64,000 nucleotides of DNA from Gallionella sp. (GCA_003153155.1 PLWV01000008.1:69436-133435), one strand, 5' to 3'; positions 35,340 to 46,175 are shown, numbered from the stretch's first letter. Made by a program: numbers and translations. The notes: generated by a model not told the origin, from the letters alone.

Positions 35340-36434
35340 TCACTTAACCCCGTGCATACTTTCTTTTAGTGCAGCCATAAACCGTTCGTTTTCGTCTGGC
35401 GTACCTACCGTCACACGCAAGCAGTCTTTCAACATCGGATGCCCGCCGTTCAAGTTCTTGATCAGCACGCCGCGCTGTTTCAAACCATTGAATATCGCCG
35501 CCGCATTCGCCACGCGGAACAGCAGGAAATTCGCCTCGCTCGTGTAAACCTTTACAGCGGCGATTTCGTTCAGCTGTTGGTACAGTTTTGCACGATCCCG
35601 CTTGATTTGCTCCGCTTGCTGCAACAACACTTCATGATGCACCAATAACTTCTCGGCAACCAACTGCGGTAATACGCCGACATTATACGGCAAGCGCAGC
35701 TTTTCCAACTGCCCCAACCACGCCGCGCTACCCACCAAAAAACCGAGGCGCAACCCGGCCATACCGAGCTTGGAAAAGGTGCGCATCACCAACAAATTCG
35801 GATAACGCGCCAAGTGCGGAATTAAGCTGTCGCTGGCAAAAGCATAATAGGCCTCGTCCACCACCACCAGACCAGGCGATGCCGCGATGATTTGAGCTAC
35901 CGCTTCCGCCGAGAACAGATTGCCGGTGGGATTGTTCGGATAGGCCAGAAACACCAGCGCGGGTTGTTCGCGGCGAATCGCTGCGAGAGTCGCGGGCAAA
36001 TCCAACGAGAAATCCGCTGCCAACGGCACGCCCACATAACGCATCCCGGTGAAAATCGCGATCATCTTGTACATCACGAACGACGGCTCCACACTCAACA
36101 GCGTCGCGCCCGGCTTATTAAGTGCCAAAGCCAACAACTGGATCAACTCATCCGAGCCATTGCCGAGCAACAGCTCCATCCCTTTGGGCAAACCAATCGC
36201 GGCACGGATTTTTTCCTTGAGTGATGCCGCACCAGGATCGGGATAACGGTTGATGGCAGCTGCAGCGACCGCCTCGGCGATTTCGCCGCGCAACGCGGGC
36301 GGCACAAGATAGGGGTTCTCCATCGCATCCAGCTTGATGTAGCCGGAGCTGTCCGGCACAAGGTAAGCGTGCAGATCAAGGACTTCTTGGCGCAGCAGCG
36401 CGCCAGCGAGAGAAGAGGCCGAAATGGAAGACAT
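35340..36434 (-). CDS. hisC: Histidinol-phosphate aminotransferase
   Basis: A 364-residue PLP-dependent class I/II aminotransferase. The substrate-side [33 protein letters not shown] and the PLP Lys in [19 protein letters not shown] are present. It transfers the amino group to imidazole acetol phosphate. hisG and hisD are not upstream; an orphan histidine kinase is. Confidence 0.96.
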   Translation of the reverse strand: MSSISASSLAGALLRQEVLDLHAYLVPDSSGYIKLDAMENPYLVPPALRGEIAEAVAAAAINRYPDPGAASLKEKIRAAIGLPKGMELLLGNGSDELIQLLALALNKPGATLLSVEPSFVMYKMIAIFTGMRYVGVPLAADFSLDLPATLAAIRREQPALVFLAYPNNPTGNLFSAEAVAQIIAASPGLVVVDEAYYAFASDSLIPHLARYPNLLVMRTFSKLGMAGLRLGFLVGSAAWLGQLEKLRLPYNVGVLPQLVAEKLLVHHEVLLQQAEQIKRDRAKLYQQLNEIAAVKVYTSEANFLLFRVANAAAIFNGLKQRGVLIKNLNGGHPMLKDCLRVTVGTPDENERFMAALKESMHGVK

Positions 36435-36489
36435 GAAACGAAATAAAACATAATAACAACGGCTCGGAGCTTATCACATATGGCCATCT

Positions 36490-38196
36490 CTATAAATTCA
36501 GATTTCGCCTTTCCTTCATTCCATTGCTATCCCGCAACTCGAAACACACATTCCCCGCCCGATTACTGAGCAACGTCAGTCGATAGCCTAGCTGTTCGGC
36601 CCAGCGCGCGGCTTGGTACAGGCCTATCCCCAGACCATTTTCAGAGACGACAACGCCGCGCAATAAGTTTGCGGCAATGTTTTCCGGTATGGAATCGCCG
36701 CTGTCGCAGACGGTCAGGCGCACCGGTTCGGGTTGAATTTCGACGGAGATGGTGACGTTCGGATCGGATTGGCGTTTTCTCAGAACGTTATCGATCAAGT
36801 TGTCGATTATGCAATCGAACAGGGCAGCGGGAATATTTTTGTTCGTCAAGCTATCCGGCTCGCGCCAGTCAATAACCTGATACTGGTTGCGCAGCCGCAG
36901 GGTGTCCCACCATGCGTTCAGGGCAAGTTGCGGGGTTTCGCTCTCAATATGCGGCTGCTGGAGCTTGAGTAATGTCATCTCAATACGCTGGGTGAGCAAC
37001 GGGAGTTGTCGTTGCAACAATTGTTGCGCCCGTGCTTCGCGGCTTTGTGCGATGGCGGTGAGCGAGAGCAGCGATTGCAGCATGTTTTTCAGGTCGTGGG
37101 TGAGGCGCGACCCGGTCTCGTACACGGCCTGCAAACGCGTGATGTCGCGCAGGCTTTGCTCGCGCTGTTTAGCCTGATAGAAATAGCCGATCAATTGCAC
37201 GAGCAGGTGTATATGCAACAGCAGGGTGGGGTTGAGCGATTGCTTGGCATACAGCGTCAGGCGCAATCCGCCTTCTTGCACCACTGCAGCGTGTCTGCTG
37301 AATTGTCCGAGCTGCCCGGTTCCGTCGGGCGATTGCCAGGACAAGCCTGACAGCCACGGAAAATCCGCCAGCAAAGCAACGGCGCGGCGCAGATAGTCCG
37401 CCGCATCGGGTTCGCGCTGGACCGCCTCGGTCAACTGGGCGAGCCAGCTTTCAAACGGTGTGCCGACATTCAACAGGTAGCGCGAGAACATCACTTGCAG
37501 CCCGCTGAAACCGAAGCGCGGATTCCACAGCACACCGAATGCCAACAAGATAAATCCGATCAGGAACAGGGTGCGCAACAGGGCATCGAGGTAATCCAGC
37601 CGCCCCAAGGTCATAAAGGCGAGGCTGCCGAGCACCACCAAGGTCAGTAACATGAACAGCATCAAGCTGTAGATGAAGTCCACCGTCTGGTTGCTTTCGG
37701 TCAGTTCTTTGTAAACCGGCAGAACTGTCATGGCCAGCAGCAGCAACGGCAGTACATACCATGTCAGGATGCGCCCGGCCTCAATGGTGGATTGAGCCGC
37801 AAATAAATTCGGCACCACCCAGAGCAGCAACACCGCGAGCAGGTAGGCCATCACCGACAGGTACAACAGGCGCGTCCAGCGGTCGCGAAAGACGAATACG
37901 CGCGCGCCAACCAGACCAAACAGCCCGGTCAACCAAAAAGCGACTGTCCACCAGTTCAGCCAGAACATCGCCGCCGCTGCCGCCAGCGCGATAAATGCAA
38001 ACGCGCCACGCCCCACTCTGCGCTCGCCGCGCCACAGCGGCTGCCAGAGCAGGAACAAGCCGAAGTGGGTCAGCAGTAGCGGATGCGCCCACGCGCTTTC
38101 CACGCCGAGCAGCAGCGCACCGTGCAATAGCCAGAGCATTGCCAGCAACAGCCAGCGACCGCTATGCAATTGATTCCCCATGTTCAGCGTCAGCAT
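36490..38196 (-). CDS. Membrane sensor histidine kinase, PrsK-like layout
   Basis: A 568-residue protein: about eight to nine membrane helices (residues 15-235), a GAF-like region (about 245-355), the phosphoacceptor H-box RLTHDLKNMLQSLLSL (about 375), an N-box IIDNLIDNVLRKR and G-box GLGIGLYQAARWAEQLG. The H-box style is like PrsK kinases of exopolysaccharide/PEP-CTERM systems. No response regulator adjoins. It sits 55 nt upstream of hisC on the same strand, which is unexpected in a his operon. The signal sensed is unknown. Confidence 0.8.
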   Translation of the reverse strand: MLTLNMGNQLHSGRWLLLAMLWLLHGALLLGVESAWAHPLLLTHFGLFLLWQPLWRGERRVGRGAFAFIALAAAAAMFWLNWWTVAFWLTGLFGLVGARVFVFRDRWTRLLYLSVMAYLLAVLLLWVVPNLFAAQSTIEAGRILTWYVLPLLLLAMTVLPVYKELTESNQTVDFIYSLMLFMLLTLVVLGSLAFMTLGRLDYLDALLRTLFLIGFILLAFGVLWNPRFGFSGLQVMFSRYLLNVGTPFESWLAQLTEAVQREPDAADYLRRAVALLADFPWLSGLSWQSPDGTGQLGQFSRHAAVVQEGGLRLTLYAKQSLNPTLLLHIHLLVQLIGYFYQAKQREQSLRDITRLQAVYETGSRLTHDLKNMLQSLLSLTAIAQSREARAQQLLQRQLPLLTQRIEMTLLKLQQPHIESETPQLALNAWWDTLRLRNQYQVIDWREPDSLTNKNIPAALFDCIIDNLIDNVLRKRQSDPNVTISVEIQPEPVRLTVCDSGDSIPENIAANLLRGVVVSENGLGIGLYQAARWAEQLGYRLTLLSNRAGNVCFELRDSNGMKERRNLNL

Positions 38197-38423
38197 TTCG
38201 TCATCACCCTGTCAATATCTCGTCAAAACCACCCCGATCAAGTCGCACACCGTCCCTCTCGAACATCCCAGGAAATCCGCCATGACAGACCTGATTCAGT
38301 CGAATGGCTTGATTTAATGGCTTCTCTGCTGCGCGGGAGTGACAAAGCCAAAAGAATTATGTAGCATTGGCCCAACACTTGCTGTAACTCAGGCGTGGCA
38401 CATACAAACAGGAGATTATCATA

Positions 38424-39077
38424 ATGAAACGCAATCAATCCGGCTTTACCTTAATCGAAATCGCCATCGTACTGGTGATTATCGGCCTGCTGCTCGGCGG
38501 TGTACTGAAAGGACAAGAGCTGATCAACAGCGCCAGGGTGAAAAACCTTGCGACTGATTTCAGAAACCTCCCGGTGTTGATCTACGGCTATCAGGACAAG
38601 TACAAGGCGTTACCGGGGGATGACGTTGCGGCTGTCAGCCATGTGGTTGCCACCGGCAATGGCAATGGCAATGGCATCATCAACGGAAAATGGGATTCCA
38701 CAACCGCCACCGATGAAACCCAATTATTCTGGCAAGATGTTCGTCTCGCTGGTTTGGCCCCCGGACCTACGGCAGGCGCAGACTTGCTGCCAACTAATTC
38801 TGCCGGTGGCCTTATCGGTATTACCAATGGCACAGTTACCGACAACCCGGTGCTTAACCTTAATGGGACTTACGTCATTTGTTCTGCCGGGATATTGGGC
38901 AAGTTTGCCAAACAGCTCGATATACAGATGGATGATGGCAACACCACCACTGGTTCGATGAGAGTAATCGCCAATAACGCGGGGGCACGCCCGATGGCGG
39001 TTCAACAAACGGCCATTGATCTTTCCGCAGTGGCAGGTAGCGATGCAATAACCTATACCGTTTGCATGGGCGTTTAA
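38424..39077 (+). CDS. Type IV pilin-like/pseudopilin protein
   Basis: A 217-residue protein with a class III prepilin leader: MKRNQSG cleaved before FTLIEIAIVLVIIG, with Glu at mature position 5. The rest is a Gly/Asn/Thr-rich globular head with a Cys pair. It is processed by a PilD-type peptidase and assembled into a pilus or secretion pseudopilus. It stands alone; no other pilus genes are nearby. AGGAGAT precedes the start. A strong terminator follows. Confidence 0.85.
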   Translation: MKRNQSGFTLIEIAIVLVIIGLLLGGVLKGQELINSARVKNLATDFRNLPVLIYGYQDKYKALPGDDVAAVSHVVATGNGNGNGIINGKWDSTTATDETQLFWQDVRLAGLAPGPTAGADLLPTNSAGGLIGITNGTVTDNPVLNLNGTYVICSAGILGKFAKQLDIQMDDGNTTTGSMRVIANNAGARPMAVQQTAIDLSAVAGSDAITYTVCMGV

Positions 39078-39098
39078 TAAATCACCCGGCGTGACACA

Positions 39099-39119
39099 GC
39101 CCGCTTCGGCGGGCTTTTT
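39099..39119 (+). terminator. Intrinsic terminator of the pseudopilin gene
   Basis: GCCCGC-TTC-GGCGGGC followed by TTTTTA. It touches the stop of the converging antiporter gene and ends the pilin transcript. Confidence 0.88.
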
Positions 39120-41091
39120 ATTGCCCTTTATGCAGTTGCGACTCAGCCGCCTGCAACGCTTCCGGCAACCCGAGCAGCACCAGTATGTCTCCAGCCTGAA
39201 GCAACATTTCTTCGCTTGGTTGCGCGCCGTACACGTTGCGCCGGCGCACGGCATTCACTTCGACGCTCAACTCCGCTAGGCCAACCTCACCCAATTTTCT
39301 ACCCACTGCTGCGGAATCGTCTTTGAGCAGCACGCTGAGGAAGCGCGGCTGCAAACTTTCACCGACATCATCCTCATCGTTTTGGGCGGTGCGAAAATAG
39401 CCTCTGAACGCCGCGTAACGCCCTGCGCGGCTTTCCTGGACACGGCGAATCACGCGATTCAGCGACACACCGGACATCAGCAGAGCCTGCGAAGCCAGCA
39501 TCACACTGCCTTCCGTCACTTCCGCCACCACCTCGGCCGCACCGGCCTTCTTGAGTTCTTCGATATAAGTATCATCGGCAGTGCGCACCACCACCGGCAG
39601 ATCGGGGCGCATTTGATTTACATGGTGCAGAATCTTGAGGGCGGAGTGTTTGTCGTCGTAAGTGATGACCAAAGTTTTTGCGCGCATCAGCCCGGCGGCG
39701 AGCAGCACTTCGCGCTTGGCGGCGTCGCCATACACCACGCTTTCGCCTGCTGCTGCGGCCTCATGTACGCGACGCGGGTCAAGATCGAGTGCGATGAAGC
39801 GGATGCCCTCCTGTGCCATGAAGCGCGATAGTGCCTGCCCGCTGCGTCCGTAGCCGCAAATGATGATGTGTGCGTCAGTGGACATGCTTTTCACCGCGAT
39901 CTTGTGTATCAGCACGGCACTATCCATCCACGCCGAAGGAGAAAGCCGCCGCACAATAGCTTCGGCATGTTGTATCAAAAAGGGCGCGGCCAGCATGGAA
40001 ATCAGCATGGCCGCCAGCACGTTTTGCATCACTTCCGCAGGCAACAAATTCACCCCACCTGCCAAAGTCAGCAGCACAAAACCGAATTCACCCGCTTGCG
40101 CCAATCCCAAACCGCTGCGAATCGCCGCGCTCCAATCACCGGCGAACCAGCGCGCCAAGAGTGCCACCACCACCGCCTTGAACGGCAGCAGGATGAGCAG
40201 GATCAACAACACCCAGCCAAACCCCGCGATCACGCTGCCCAGGTCGAGCAACATGCCGATGGTGACGAAGAACAAACCGAGCAGCACATCGCGGAATGGC
40301 TTGATGTCTTCTTCCACCTGATAGCGATATTCAGTTTCAGAAATCAGTATCCCGGCGACGAATGCGCCCAGCGCCAGGGAAAGCCCGGCCAGCTCGGTGA
40401 TATAGGCCAAGCCCAGCGTGAACAGCAACACGTTGAGCATGAACAACTCGGAAGATTTTTGCATCGCAACCAAATGGAACCACGGACGTAATAGCCGCTG
40501 CCCGAAGATTAGCAGGGCGGCCAACACCAGCGCGGCTTTGAGCAGGGCGATGGCGAGCGTGACATAGATGGTTTGCCCGCTGCTGGCCAGCGCCGGGATG
40601 ATGATGATGAGAGGCACCACGGCCAGATCCTGAAACAGCAGCACACCCATGATTTTCTGACCGTGCGGCAAGTTCAACTCGGCGCGTTCGACCAGCATCT
40701 TGCTGACAATCGCGGTGGAGGACATCGCCAGCACACCGCCCAACGCCAGTCCGGCGCGCCAATCAAGCCCGAAGAAAAGCGAGGTGAGCATGACCAGCAA
40801 AATGGTGGCTACCACCTGCGCAGTGCCCAAGCCGAATACCAGGCGCTGCATGCTACGCAGCCGTGCAAGGCTGAATTCCAGGCCGATGCTGAACATCAGG
40901 AACACCACGCCGAATTCGGCCAGATGGCGGGTTTCCGGCGCATCGGGTATCCAGCCCAGCGCATGCGGCCCGATCAGGATGCCGACCAGAAGATAGCCCA
41001 GCATCGCCGGCAGGCGCAGAATGCGGCACAGCACCACCACTCCTACGGCGACCGCAAGCAGAATCAGCAGGAGTTGTAATGAGTTAGTCAT
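39118..41091 (-). CDS. Kef/YbaL-type monovalent cation:proton antiporter with RCK domain
   Basis: A 657-residue CPA2 transporter: about twelve helices (residues 5-385) with FLMFSIGLEFSLARLR and AMSSTAIVSKML, a TrkA-N Rossmann domain (IIICGYGRSGQALSRFM, about 405-530) and a TrkA-C-like domain at the end. It exports K+ or Na+ in exchange for H+, gated by a nucleotide or redox ligand. The ATG at 41091 is used in preference to TTG four codons upstream; ribosome site weak. It is divergent from kdsD. Confidence 0.9.
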   Translation of the reverse strand: MTNSLQLLLILLAVAVGVVVLCRILRLPAMLGYLLVGILIGPHALGWIPDAPETRHLAEFGVVFLMFSIGLEFSLARLRSMQRLVFGLGTAQVVATILLVMLTSLFFGLDWRAGLALGGVLAMSSTAIVSKMLVERAELNLPHGQKIMGVLLFQDLAVVPLIIIIPALASSGQTIYVTLAIALLKAALVLAALLIFGQRLLRPWFHLVAMQKSSELFMLNVLLFTLGLAYITELAGLSLALGAFVAGILISETEYRYQVEEDIKPFRDVLLGLFFVTIGMLLDLGSVIAGFGWVLLILLILLPFKAVVVALLARWFAGDWSAAIRSGLGLAQAGEFGFVLLTLAGGVNLLPAEVMQNVLAAMLISMLAAPFLIQHAEAIVRRLSPSAWMDSAVLIHKIAVKSMSTDAHIIICGYGRSGQALSRFMAQEGIRFIALDLDPRRVHEAAAAGESVVYGDAAKREVLLAAGLMRAKTLVITYDDKHSALKILHHVNQMRPDLPVVVRTADDTYIEELKKAGAAEVVAEVTEGSVMLASQALLMSGVSLNRVIRRVQESRAGRYAAFRGYFRTAQNDEDDVGESLQPRFLSVLLKDDSAAVGRKLGEVGLAELSVEVNAVRRRNVYGAQPSEEMLLQAGDILVLLGLPEALQAAESQLHKGQ

Positions 41092-41194
41092 GTGCGCGTT
41101 CAAGCAACATTGTCACCATGCCCGGATAATGCCCTAAGTTGCGCGTCCTTTCAAAATTTCACTGCGAATCAGACGCACTGCTATAATTCGAATT

Positions 41195-42181
41195 ATGAAT
41201 AAAATCCTCTCCGCCACGCCACATGCGCTCGACCTCGCCCGCGAAGTGTTAAACATCGAAGCCGCTGCCGTACAGGCTCTAAGCACACGTCTGGATGAAA
41301 ATTTTTTAAACGCGATGGATGTCATTTTGCACTGTGAAGGCCGCGTCATTGTCAGCGGCATGGGAAAATCCGGGCACATAGCACGCAAGATAGCCGCGAC
41401 CTTGTCCAGTACCGGCACCCCCGCCTACTTCGTGCATCCGGGCGAGGCCAGCCACGGTGACCTCGGCATGATCACCAGCGAAGATGTCATCATCGCGCTG
41501 TCCTATTCCGGCGAGAGCCAGGAGTTCATGACCATCGTGCCGGTCATCAAACGCCAAGGTGCTAAACTCATCAGCATGACCGGAAATCCCGCGTCCAGCC
41601 TGGCCAAAGTCGCCGATGTGCATCTCAATGCCGCAGTGGATAAAGAGGCTTGCCCAATGGGTTTGGCGCCCACTGCCAGCACCACGGCAGCGTTGGCGTT
41701 GGGCGACGCGCTGGCGGTGGCATTGCTGGATGCCAAAGGCTTCGGTGCGGAAGATTTTGCCCGCTCGCATCCCGGCGGCAGTCTGGGGCGACGCTTACTC
41801 ACCCGTGTGCGCGATATAATGCGCGTCGGCGAGCGCCTACCTATGGTAAGTTTGGACGCGATGCTGGGCGACGCGATTCTGGAAATCTCGAAAAAAGGCG
41901 TGGGAATGACCGCCATCGTGGATGCCGAACAGCATGTGCTGGGCATTTATACCGACGGTGACCTGCGCCGCACGCTCGCAAAGAAACTGGATTTCAATGC
42001 CACACCGATACGTAGCGTGATGTCTGCCAACCCGCGCCGCATCAGTCCGGACAGCCTCGCCGCCGAGGCGGTGCAGATGATGGAGCAATTCAACATCAGC
42101 CAGATGCTGGTGGTGGATGAACAAAACAAACTGGTCGGCGCTCTCAATATGCACGATTTGTTACACGCTAAAGTAATCTAG
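41195..42181 (+). CDS. kdsD: D-arabinose-5-phosphate isomerase
   Basis: A 328-residue enzyme of the KpsF/GutQ family making arabinose 5-phosphate for Kdo. SIS domain about 45-180 (VSGMGKSGHIARKIAATLSS, LSYSGES) and two CBS domains about 205-325. First gene of the Kdo/Lpt run. Confidence 0.95.
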   Translation: MNKILSATPHALDLAREVLNIEAAAVQALSTRLDENFLNAMDVILHCEGRVIVSGMGKSGHIARKIAATLSSTGTPAYFVHPGEASHGDLGMITSEDVIIALSYSGESQEFMTIVPVIKRQGAKLISMTGNPASSLAKVADVHLNAAVDKEACPMGLAPTASTTAALALGDALAVALLDAKGFGAEDFARSHPGGSLGRRLLTRVRDIMRVGERLPMVSLDAMLGDAILEISKKGVGMTAIVDAEQHVLGIYTDGDLRRTLAKKLDFNATPIRSVMSANPRRISPDSLAAEAVQMMEQFNISQMLVVDEQNKLVGALNMHDLLHAKVI

Positions 42182-42197
42182 ACAGTTATTAGTCGTG

Positions 42198-42261
42198 AGA
42201 CGTAAGTTGGTAGTTGGTGTTGCCTTTAACTTACGACTACCGACTACCGACTTACGTCTTA
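42198..42261. repeat. Inverted repeat between kdsD and kdsC
   Basis: AGACGTAAGTTGGTAGTTGG and, about 20 bp on, CGACTACCGACTTACGTCT are inverse copies with mismatches; a second TTACGTCT follows. This long hairpin sits in the 104-bp gap inside an otherwise tight operon. Confidence 0.7.
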
Positions 42262-42285
42262 CGTCTATATTTTTAGGAGGAAGTC

Positions 42286-42804
42286 ATGCCATTAAGCCGC
42301 TCGAAATTGATACGCTTGATCGCTTTTGATGTGGATGGTGTGATGACCGACGGCGGATTGTACTTTTCCGATTCCGGGGAGGAATTCAAACGTTTCAATT
42401 CACTGGATGGGCAGGGACTGAAAATGCTGCGCGCCAGCGGGGTGGAAATTGCCATCATCACCGGACGCACTTCGCGTTGCGTCGAGGCGCGCGCGAAGAA
42501 CCTTGGTATCACGCATGTCTTTCAGGGTGTGGAACACAAACTCGAAGCAATGGTCGATCTGCTCAACAAGCTCAAACTGTCGCGTGATGCCGCCGCCTAT
42601 ATGGGCGATGATGTGGTTGATCTCACGGTGATGCGCCATGTCGGTTTGGCGATCAGCGTGCCTGAATCACCGCTACTGGTGCGCGAACATTCCCACTATG
42701 TCACGCAACGCGGTGGCGGGCATGGCGCGGTGCGCGAAGCCTGCGAGTTGATCATGTCGGCGCAAGGCACGCTGGATGCGCAACTTGCACCCTATTTGCA
42801 ATGA
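42286..42804 (+). CDS. kdsC: Kdo-8-phosphate phosphatase
   Basis: A 172-residue HAD phosphatase: AFDVDGVMTDG with nucleophile Asp15 and Asp17, ITGRTS, and YMGDDVVDLTVM. It lacks a cap domain as KdsC does (tetrameric). GGAGGAAGTC precedes the ATG. Confidence 0.95.
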   Translation: MPLSRSKLIRLIAFDVDGVMTDGGLYFSDSGEEFKRFNSLDGQGLKMLRASGVEIAIITGRTSRCVEARAKNLGITHVFQGVEHKLEAMVDLLNKLKLSRDAAAYMGDDVVDLTVMRHVGLAISVPESPLLVREHSHYVTQRGGGHGAVREACELIMSAQGTLDAQLAPYLQ

Positions 42805-43382
42805 CTTTTGCCCACCGTGCCCGCTACTGGCTGCCGCTGATACCATTGTTTGGTTTGCTGGGGGCCACCTATTGGCTGAACCAGCAGGTGCTGCCGGATC
42901 CTGCCAAGCCTGACAGCAGCAAACGCCACGACCCCGATGCTATTGTGGAAAAATTTTCCGCGACCAGGCTGAATGAGCAGGGTGTGCCGCGCTTCGTCAT
43001 GGCTGCAACAAAAATGCTGCATTACCCGGATGACGACAGCACTACACTGGAAGCGCCGCGTATTACCATGTTATCCGTAGGACAACCGGCAATACATGCC
43101 ACCGCCAAGAGCGGCACCGTCTCCAGCAAAGGCGATGAGGTGTTTCTGCACGACGCTGTCGAAGTGCTGCGTGATGCAAGCGTGCAGCAAGATGAACTTA
43201 CATTACAAACCGAGTATCTGCATATCATCCCGGATCAGGATTTGGCAAGCACCGACCGTGCTGTCACTATCGTCGATGCGCACAACAACGTGCATGCGAC
43301 AGGCATGGAAATGGACAACAAGACACGCACCCTGAAACTGCTTTCCCAAGTTAGAAGCGAATATGTACCGAACAAACAATAA
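42801..43382 (+). CDS. lptC: LPS export protein LptC
   Basis: A 193-residue bitopic protein: one N-terminal helix (about 9-25) and a periplasmic beta-jellyroll. It links LptB2FG to LptA. It overlaps kdsC by 4 nt and lptA by 20 nt. Confidence 0.9.
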   Translation: MTFAHRARYWLPLIPLFGLLGATYWLNQQVLPDPAKPDSSKRHDPDAIVEKFSATRLNEQGVPRFVMAATKMLHYPDDDSTTLEAPRITMLSVGQPAIHATAKSGTVSSKGDEVFLHDAVEVLRDASVQQDELTLQTEYLHIIPDQDLASTDRAVTIVDAHNNVHATGMEMDNKTRTLKLLSQVRSEYVPNKQ

Positions 43383-43950
43383 ACTATTGTTGGCAACTTT
43401 GCTGCTGCTCTGCGCACCAGCCTGTTTTGCCGAACGCGCCGACCGCGACAAACCGATGCATCTGGATGCCGACCAGGTGATAATGGACGATGCGCAGAAA
43501 ATCAGCACTTTCACCGGCAATGTGCGATTATCCCAAGGCACGCTGCTGATACGCGGTGACAAGATCATCGTGGTGCAGGACAAGAACGGCAACAAGCACG
43601 CCACGGCGTATGGAAATACCGCCGAGTTCCGGCAAAAGCGCGAAGATGTGGATGAGTACGTGGAAGGTTATGGCGAACGCATCGAATATGACACGGGCAG
43701 CGAGACGGTAAACTTCCACGAAAAAGCGCGCCTCAAGCGCGGTCAGGATGAGGTAAGCGGCGATCATATTACTTACAGTTCCAAGACCGAAATCTTTCAG
43801 GTTAACAGCAGCGATGCAAACTCGGGGAATGGCCCGCCGCAACGGGTGCGCGCCGTGCTGCAACCCAAGCCCAAAAAAAGTATGGCATCACCATCCGCGC
43901 CGGGCGCGTTACCCATCACGCCCGATACAACCCTTGCTCCCACGCAATGA
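43363..43950 (+). CDS. lptA: LPS transport periplasmic protein LptA
   Basis: A 195-residue protein with a signal peptide ending in CFA and an OstA-type jellyroll ([31 protein letters not shown]). The bridge subunit carrying LPS across the periplasm. The C-terminal 45 residues are a Pro/Ser/Thr-rich tail. Confidence 0.94.
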   Translation: MYRTNNKLLLATLLLLCAPACFAERADRDKPMHLDADQVIMDDAQKISTFTGNVRLSQGTLLIRGDKIIVVQDKNGNKHATAYGNTAEFRQKREDVDEYVEGYGERIEYDTGSETVNFHEKARLKRGQDEVSGDHITYSSKTEIFQVNSSDANSGNGPPQRVRAVLQPKPKKSMASPSAPGALPITPDTTLAPTQ

Positions 43951-44675
43951 ACATGAGTGAACTGCGCGCAGTTGGCCTGAAGAAAAAATACGGCTCGCGC
44001 ACCGTGGTGCACGATGCATCGCTGTCAGTAAAAAGCGGTGAAGTGGTGGGCCTGCTCGGCCCGAACGGCGCGGGAAAAACCACTGCGTTCTACATGATCG
44101 TGGGACTGATAGCTGCCGACGGCGGAGAAATTTTTATTGATGACCAAAACATCACTCATTTGCCGATACACCGCCGCGCGCGCCTGGGACTCGGTTATCT
44201 GCCGCAGGAAGCATCGATCTTTCGTCGCCTGACGGTGGCACAAAACATCCAAGCCGTGCTGGAACTTCAAGGCATTACTGATGATAACCTGCAAAATTAT
44301 CTGGAAAAATTACTGGAAGACCTGCACATCACGCACATCCGCGACAATCCCGCCGTCAGCCTGTCCGGCGGGGAACGGCGGCGCGTGGAAATCGCGCGCG
44401 CATTGGCGACCGACCCGCGTTTCATCCTGTTGGATGAACCGTTCGCCGGCGTGGACCCGATCGCCGTGCTGGACATTCAGAAAATCATCCATTTTCTCAA
44501 AGAGCGCGGCATCGGCGTGCTGATCACCGACCACAATGTGCGCGAAACTTTGGGCATTTGTGACCGTGCCTATATCATCAACGCCGGCTCGGTAATGGCG
44601 GAAGGCAAGCCGGATGAAATCATCTATAATGAGGGCGTAAGGAAAGTGTATCTGGGCGAACACTTCAAGCTGTGA
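43947..44675 (+). CDS. lptB: LPS export ABC ATPase LptB
   Basis: A 242-residue ATPase: Walker [11 protein letters not shown]-loop [11 protein letters not shown], signature [12 protein letters not shown], Walker [13 protein letters not shown], switch His in ITDHNVRET. It drives LPS extraction. Overlaps lptA by 4 nt. Confidence 0.97.
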   Translation: MNMSELRAVGLKKKYGSRTVVHDASLSVKSGEVVGLLGPNGAGKTTAFYMIVGLIAADGGEIFIDDQNITHLPIHRRARLGLGYLPQEASIFRRLTVAQNIQAVLELQGITDDNLQNYLEKLLEDLHITHIRDNPAVSLSGGERRRVEIARALATDPRFILLDEPFAGVDPIAVLDIQKIIHFLKERGIGVLITDHNVRETLGICDRAYIINAGSVMAEGKPDEIIYNEGVRKVYLGEHFKL

Positions 44676-44706
44676 CGCGAAGATCCCCCCTGTACAACAC
44701 CAGGCA

Positions 44707-46161
44707 ATGAAACCCACTCTCCAACTTCGAATCTCCCAACAACTGACGCTTACCCCGCAGTTGCAACAGGCTATCCGCTTGCTGCAACTCTCCACGCAGG
44801 ATATGCATCAGGAAGTCGCGCGCATGCTGGAAGAAAACCCCATGCTGGAAGTGGCCGAGGAATCTGCGACTGGCACTTTTTCCCCGGATGCCTCATCTTT
44901 GGCATCGCGCAGCACCGCGACCGCAGACGAACCAGAGCAAGCACATAGCGATGACCGAGGCGCAGACGATTTTGGCCCGGATACTTTTGGCAACGAGCCC
45001 GCCGACTGGAATACCGGCGGTGGCACGATGCGCAGCACGGATGACGAAGACGAAACCTACCCCGAGCAAGCCGCCGAACAAGCCAGCCTGCGCGCACATC
45101 TGCATAGTCAATTGACCACCAGTTCACTGGATGGCAAAGATCGCAAGGTGGTCGGATTGCTGATCGATGCGCTGGATGAGAACGGTTATCTGGCTCAAAA
45201 TCTGGAAGAGCTGGTAGCGCTGTTGCCCGCCGAACTTGAAATCACGCTGGATGATCTGGAAACCGCGCTGGTGCAACTGCAACACCTTGATCAACCCGGT
45301 CTGGGTGCACGCAATCTGGGCGAGTGCCTGGCCCTGCAACTCAGAGCCTTGCCGGACGACACCCCGCAACGCGATTTGGCGGTTCGTCTGGCGAGCCACC
45401 ACCTTGATCTGGTGGCCGCACACGATTTTTCCAAAATCAAAAAGTTGCTGCGCTGCACGGACGATGAATTACGCACCGCGCAACACTTGATCACCGGCTT
45501 GAATCCAAAACCCGGTGCCGAGTTCGGCCAAAGCGTCGCCGATTACGTGGTGCCCGATGTGGTCGTGGAAAAGTACAAAAACAAATGGCGTGCGCGGCTG
45601 AATGTGGAAGCGATGCCCAAGCTGCGCGTCAATCAGATTTACGCCAACATCCTGCAGCAGCGCTCCGATAAGAACTCCTCGCAACTCGCCACACAATTGC
45701 AGGAAGCGAAGTGGCTGATCAAAAATTTGCAGCAGCGTTTTGATACCATTCTGCGCGTCGCGCAAGCCATCGTGGAACGGCAAGTAAATTTTTTTGAGCA
45801 TGGCGAGATCGGGATGCGCCCGCTGGTGTTGCGCGAAATCGCCGACGAGCTGGAGTTGCACGAATCCACGGTATCGCGCAGCACTACACAAAAGTTTATG
45901 CTGACTCCGCGCGGCATATACGAATTCAAACATTTCTTTGGCAGCGGCCTAACCACGGAAAGCGGCGGCACCTGTTCTTCCACCGCGATACGCGAGTTGA
46001 TCAAACAACTGGTCAGCGCGGAAGACGGGCACAAACCGCTTACCGACAGCCGCATGTCAGAAATCTTGGCACAGCAGGGCATCGTAATTGCCCGGCGTAC
46101 CATAGCAAAGTACCGGGAAGCATTGCGCATACTCCCGGTGAATCTCCGTAAATCACTCTAA
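44707..46161 (+). CDS. rpoN: RNA polymerase sigma-54 factor
   Basis: A 484-residue sigma-N: Gln-rich region I (LRISQQLTLTPQLQQAIRLL), acidic region II (about 60-120), core-binding region and HTH, and the C-terminal RpoN box ARRTIAKYREALRI. It is needed for activator-dependent promoters. Its position after lptB is a conserved proteobacterial order. Confidence 0.97.
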   Translation: MKPTLQLRISQQLTLTPQLQQAIRLLQLSTQDMHQEVARMLEENPMLEVAEESATGTFSPDASSLASRSTATADEPEQAHSDDRGADDFGPDTFGNEPADWNTGGGTMRSTDDEDETYPEQAAEQASLRAHLHSQLTTSSLDGKDRKVVGLLIDALDENGYLAQNLEELVALLPAELEITLDDLETALVQLQHLDQPGLGARNLGECLALQLRALPDDTPQRDLAVRLASHHLDLVAAHDFSKIKKLLRCTDDELRTAQHLITGLNPKPGAEFGQSVADYVVPDVVVEKYKNKWRARLNVEAMPKLRVNQIYANILQQRSDKNSSQLATQLQEAKWLIKNLQQRFDTILRVAQAIVERQVNFFEHGEIGMRPLVLREIADELELHESTVSRSTTQKFMLTPRGIYEFKHFFGSGLTTESGGTCSSTAIRELIKQLVSAEDGHKPLTDSRMSEILAQQGIVIARRTIAKYREALRILPVNLRKSL

Positions 46162-46175
46162 ACAAGGAGCACACC

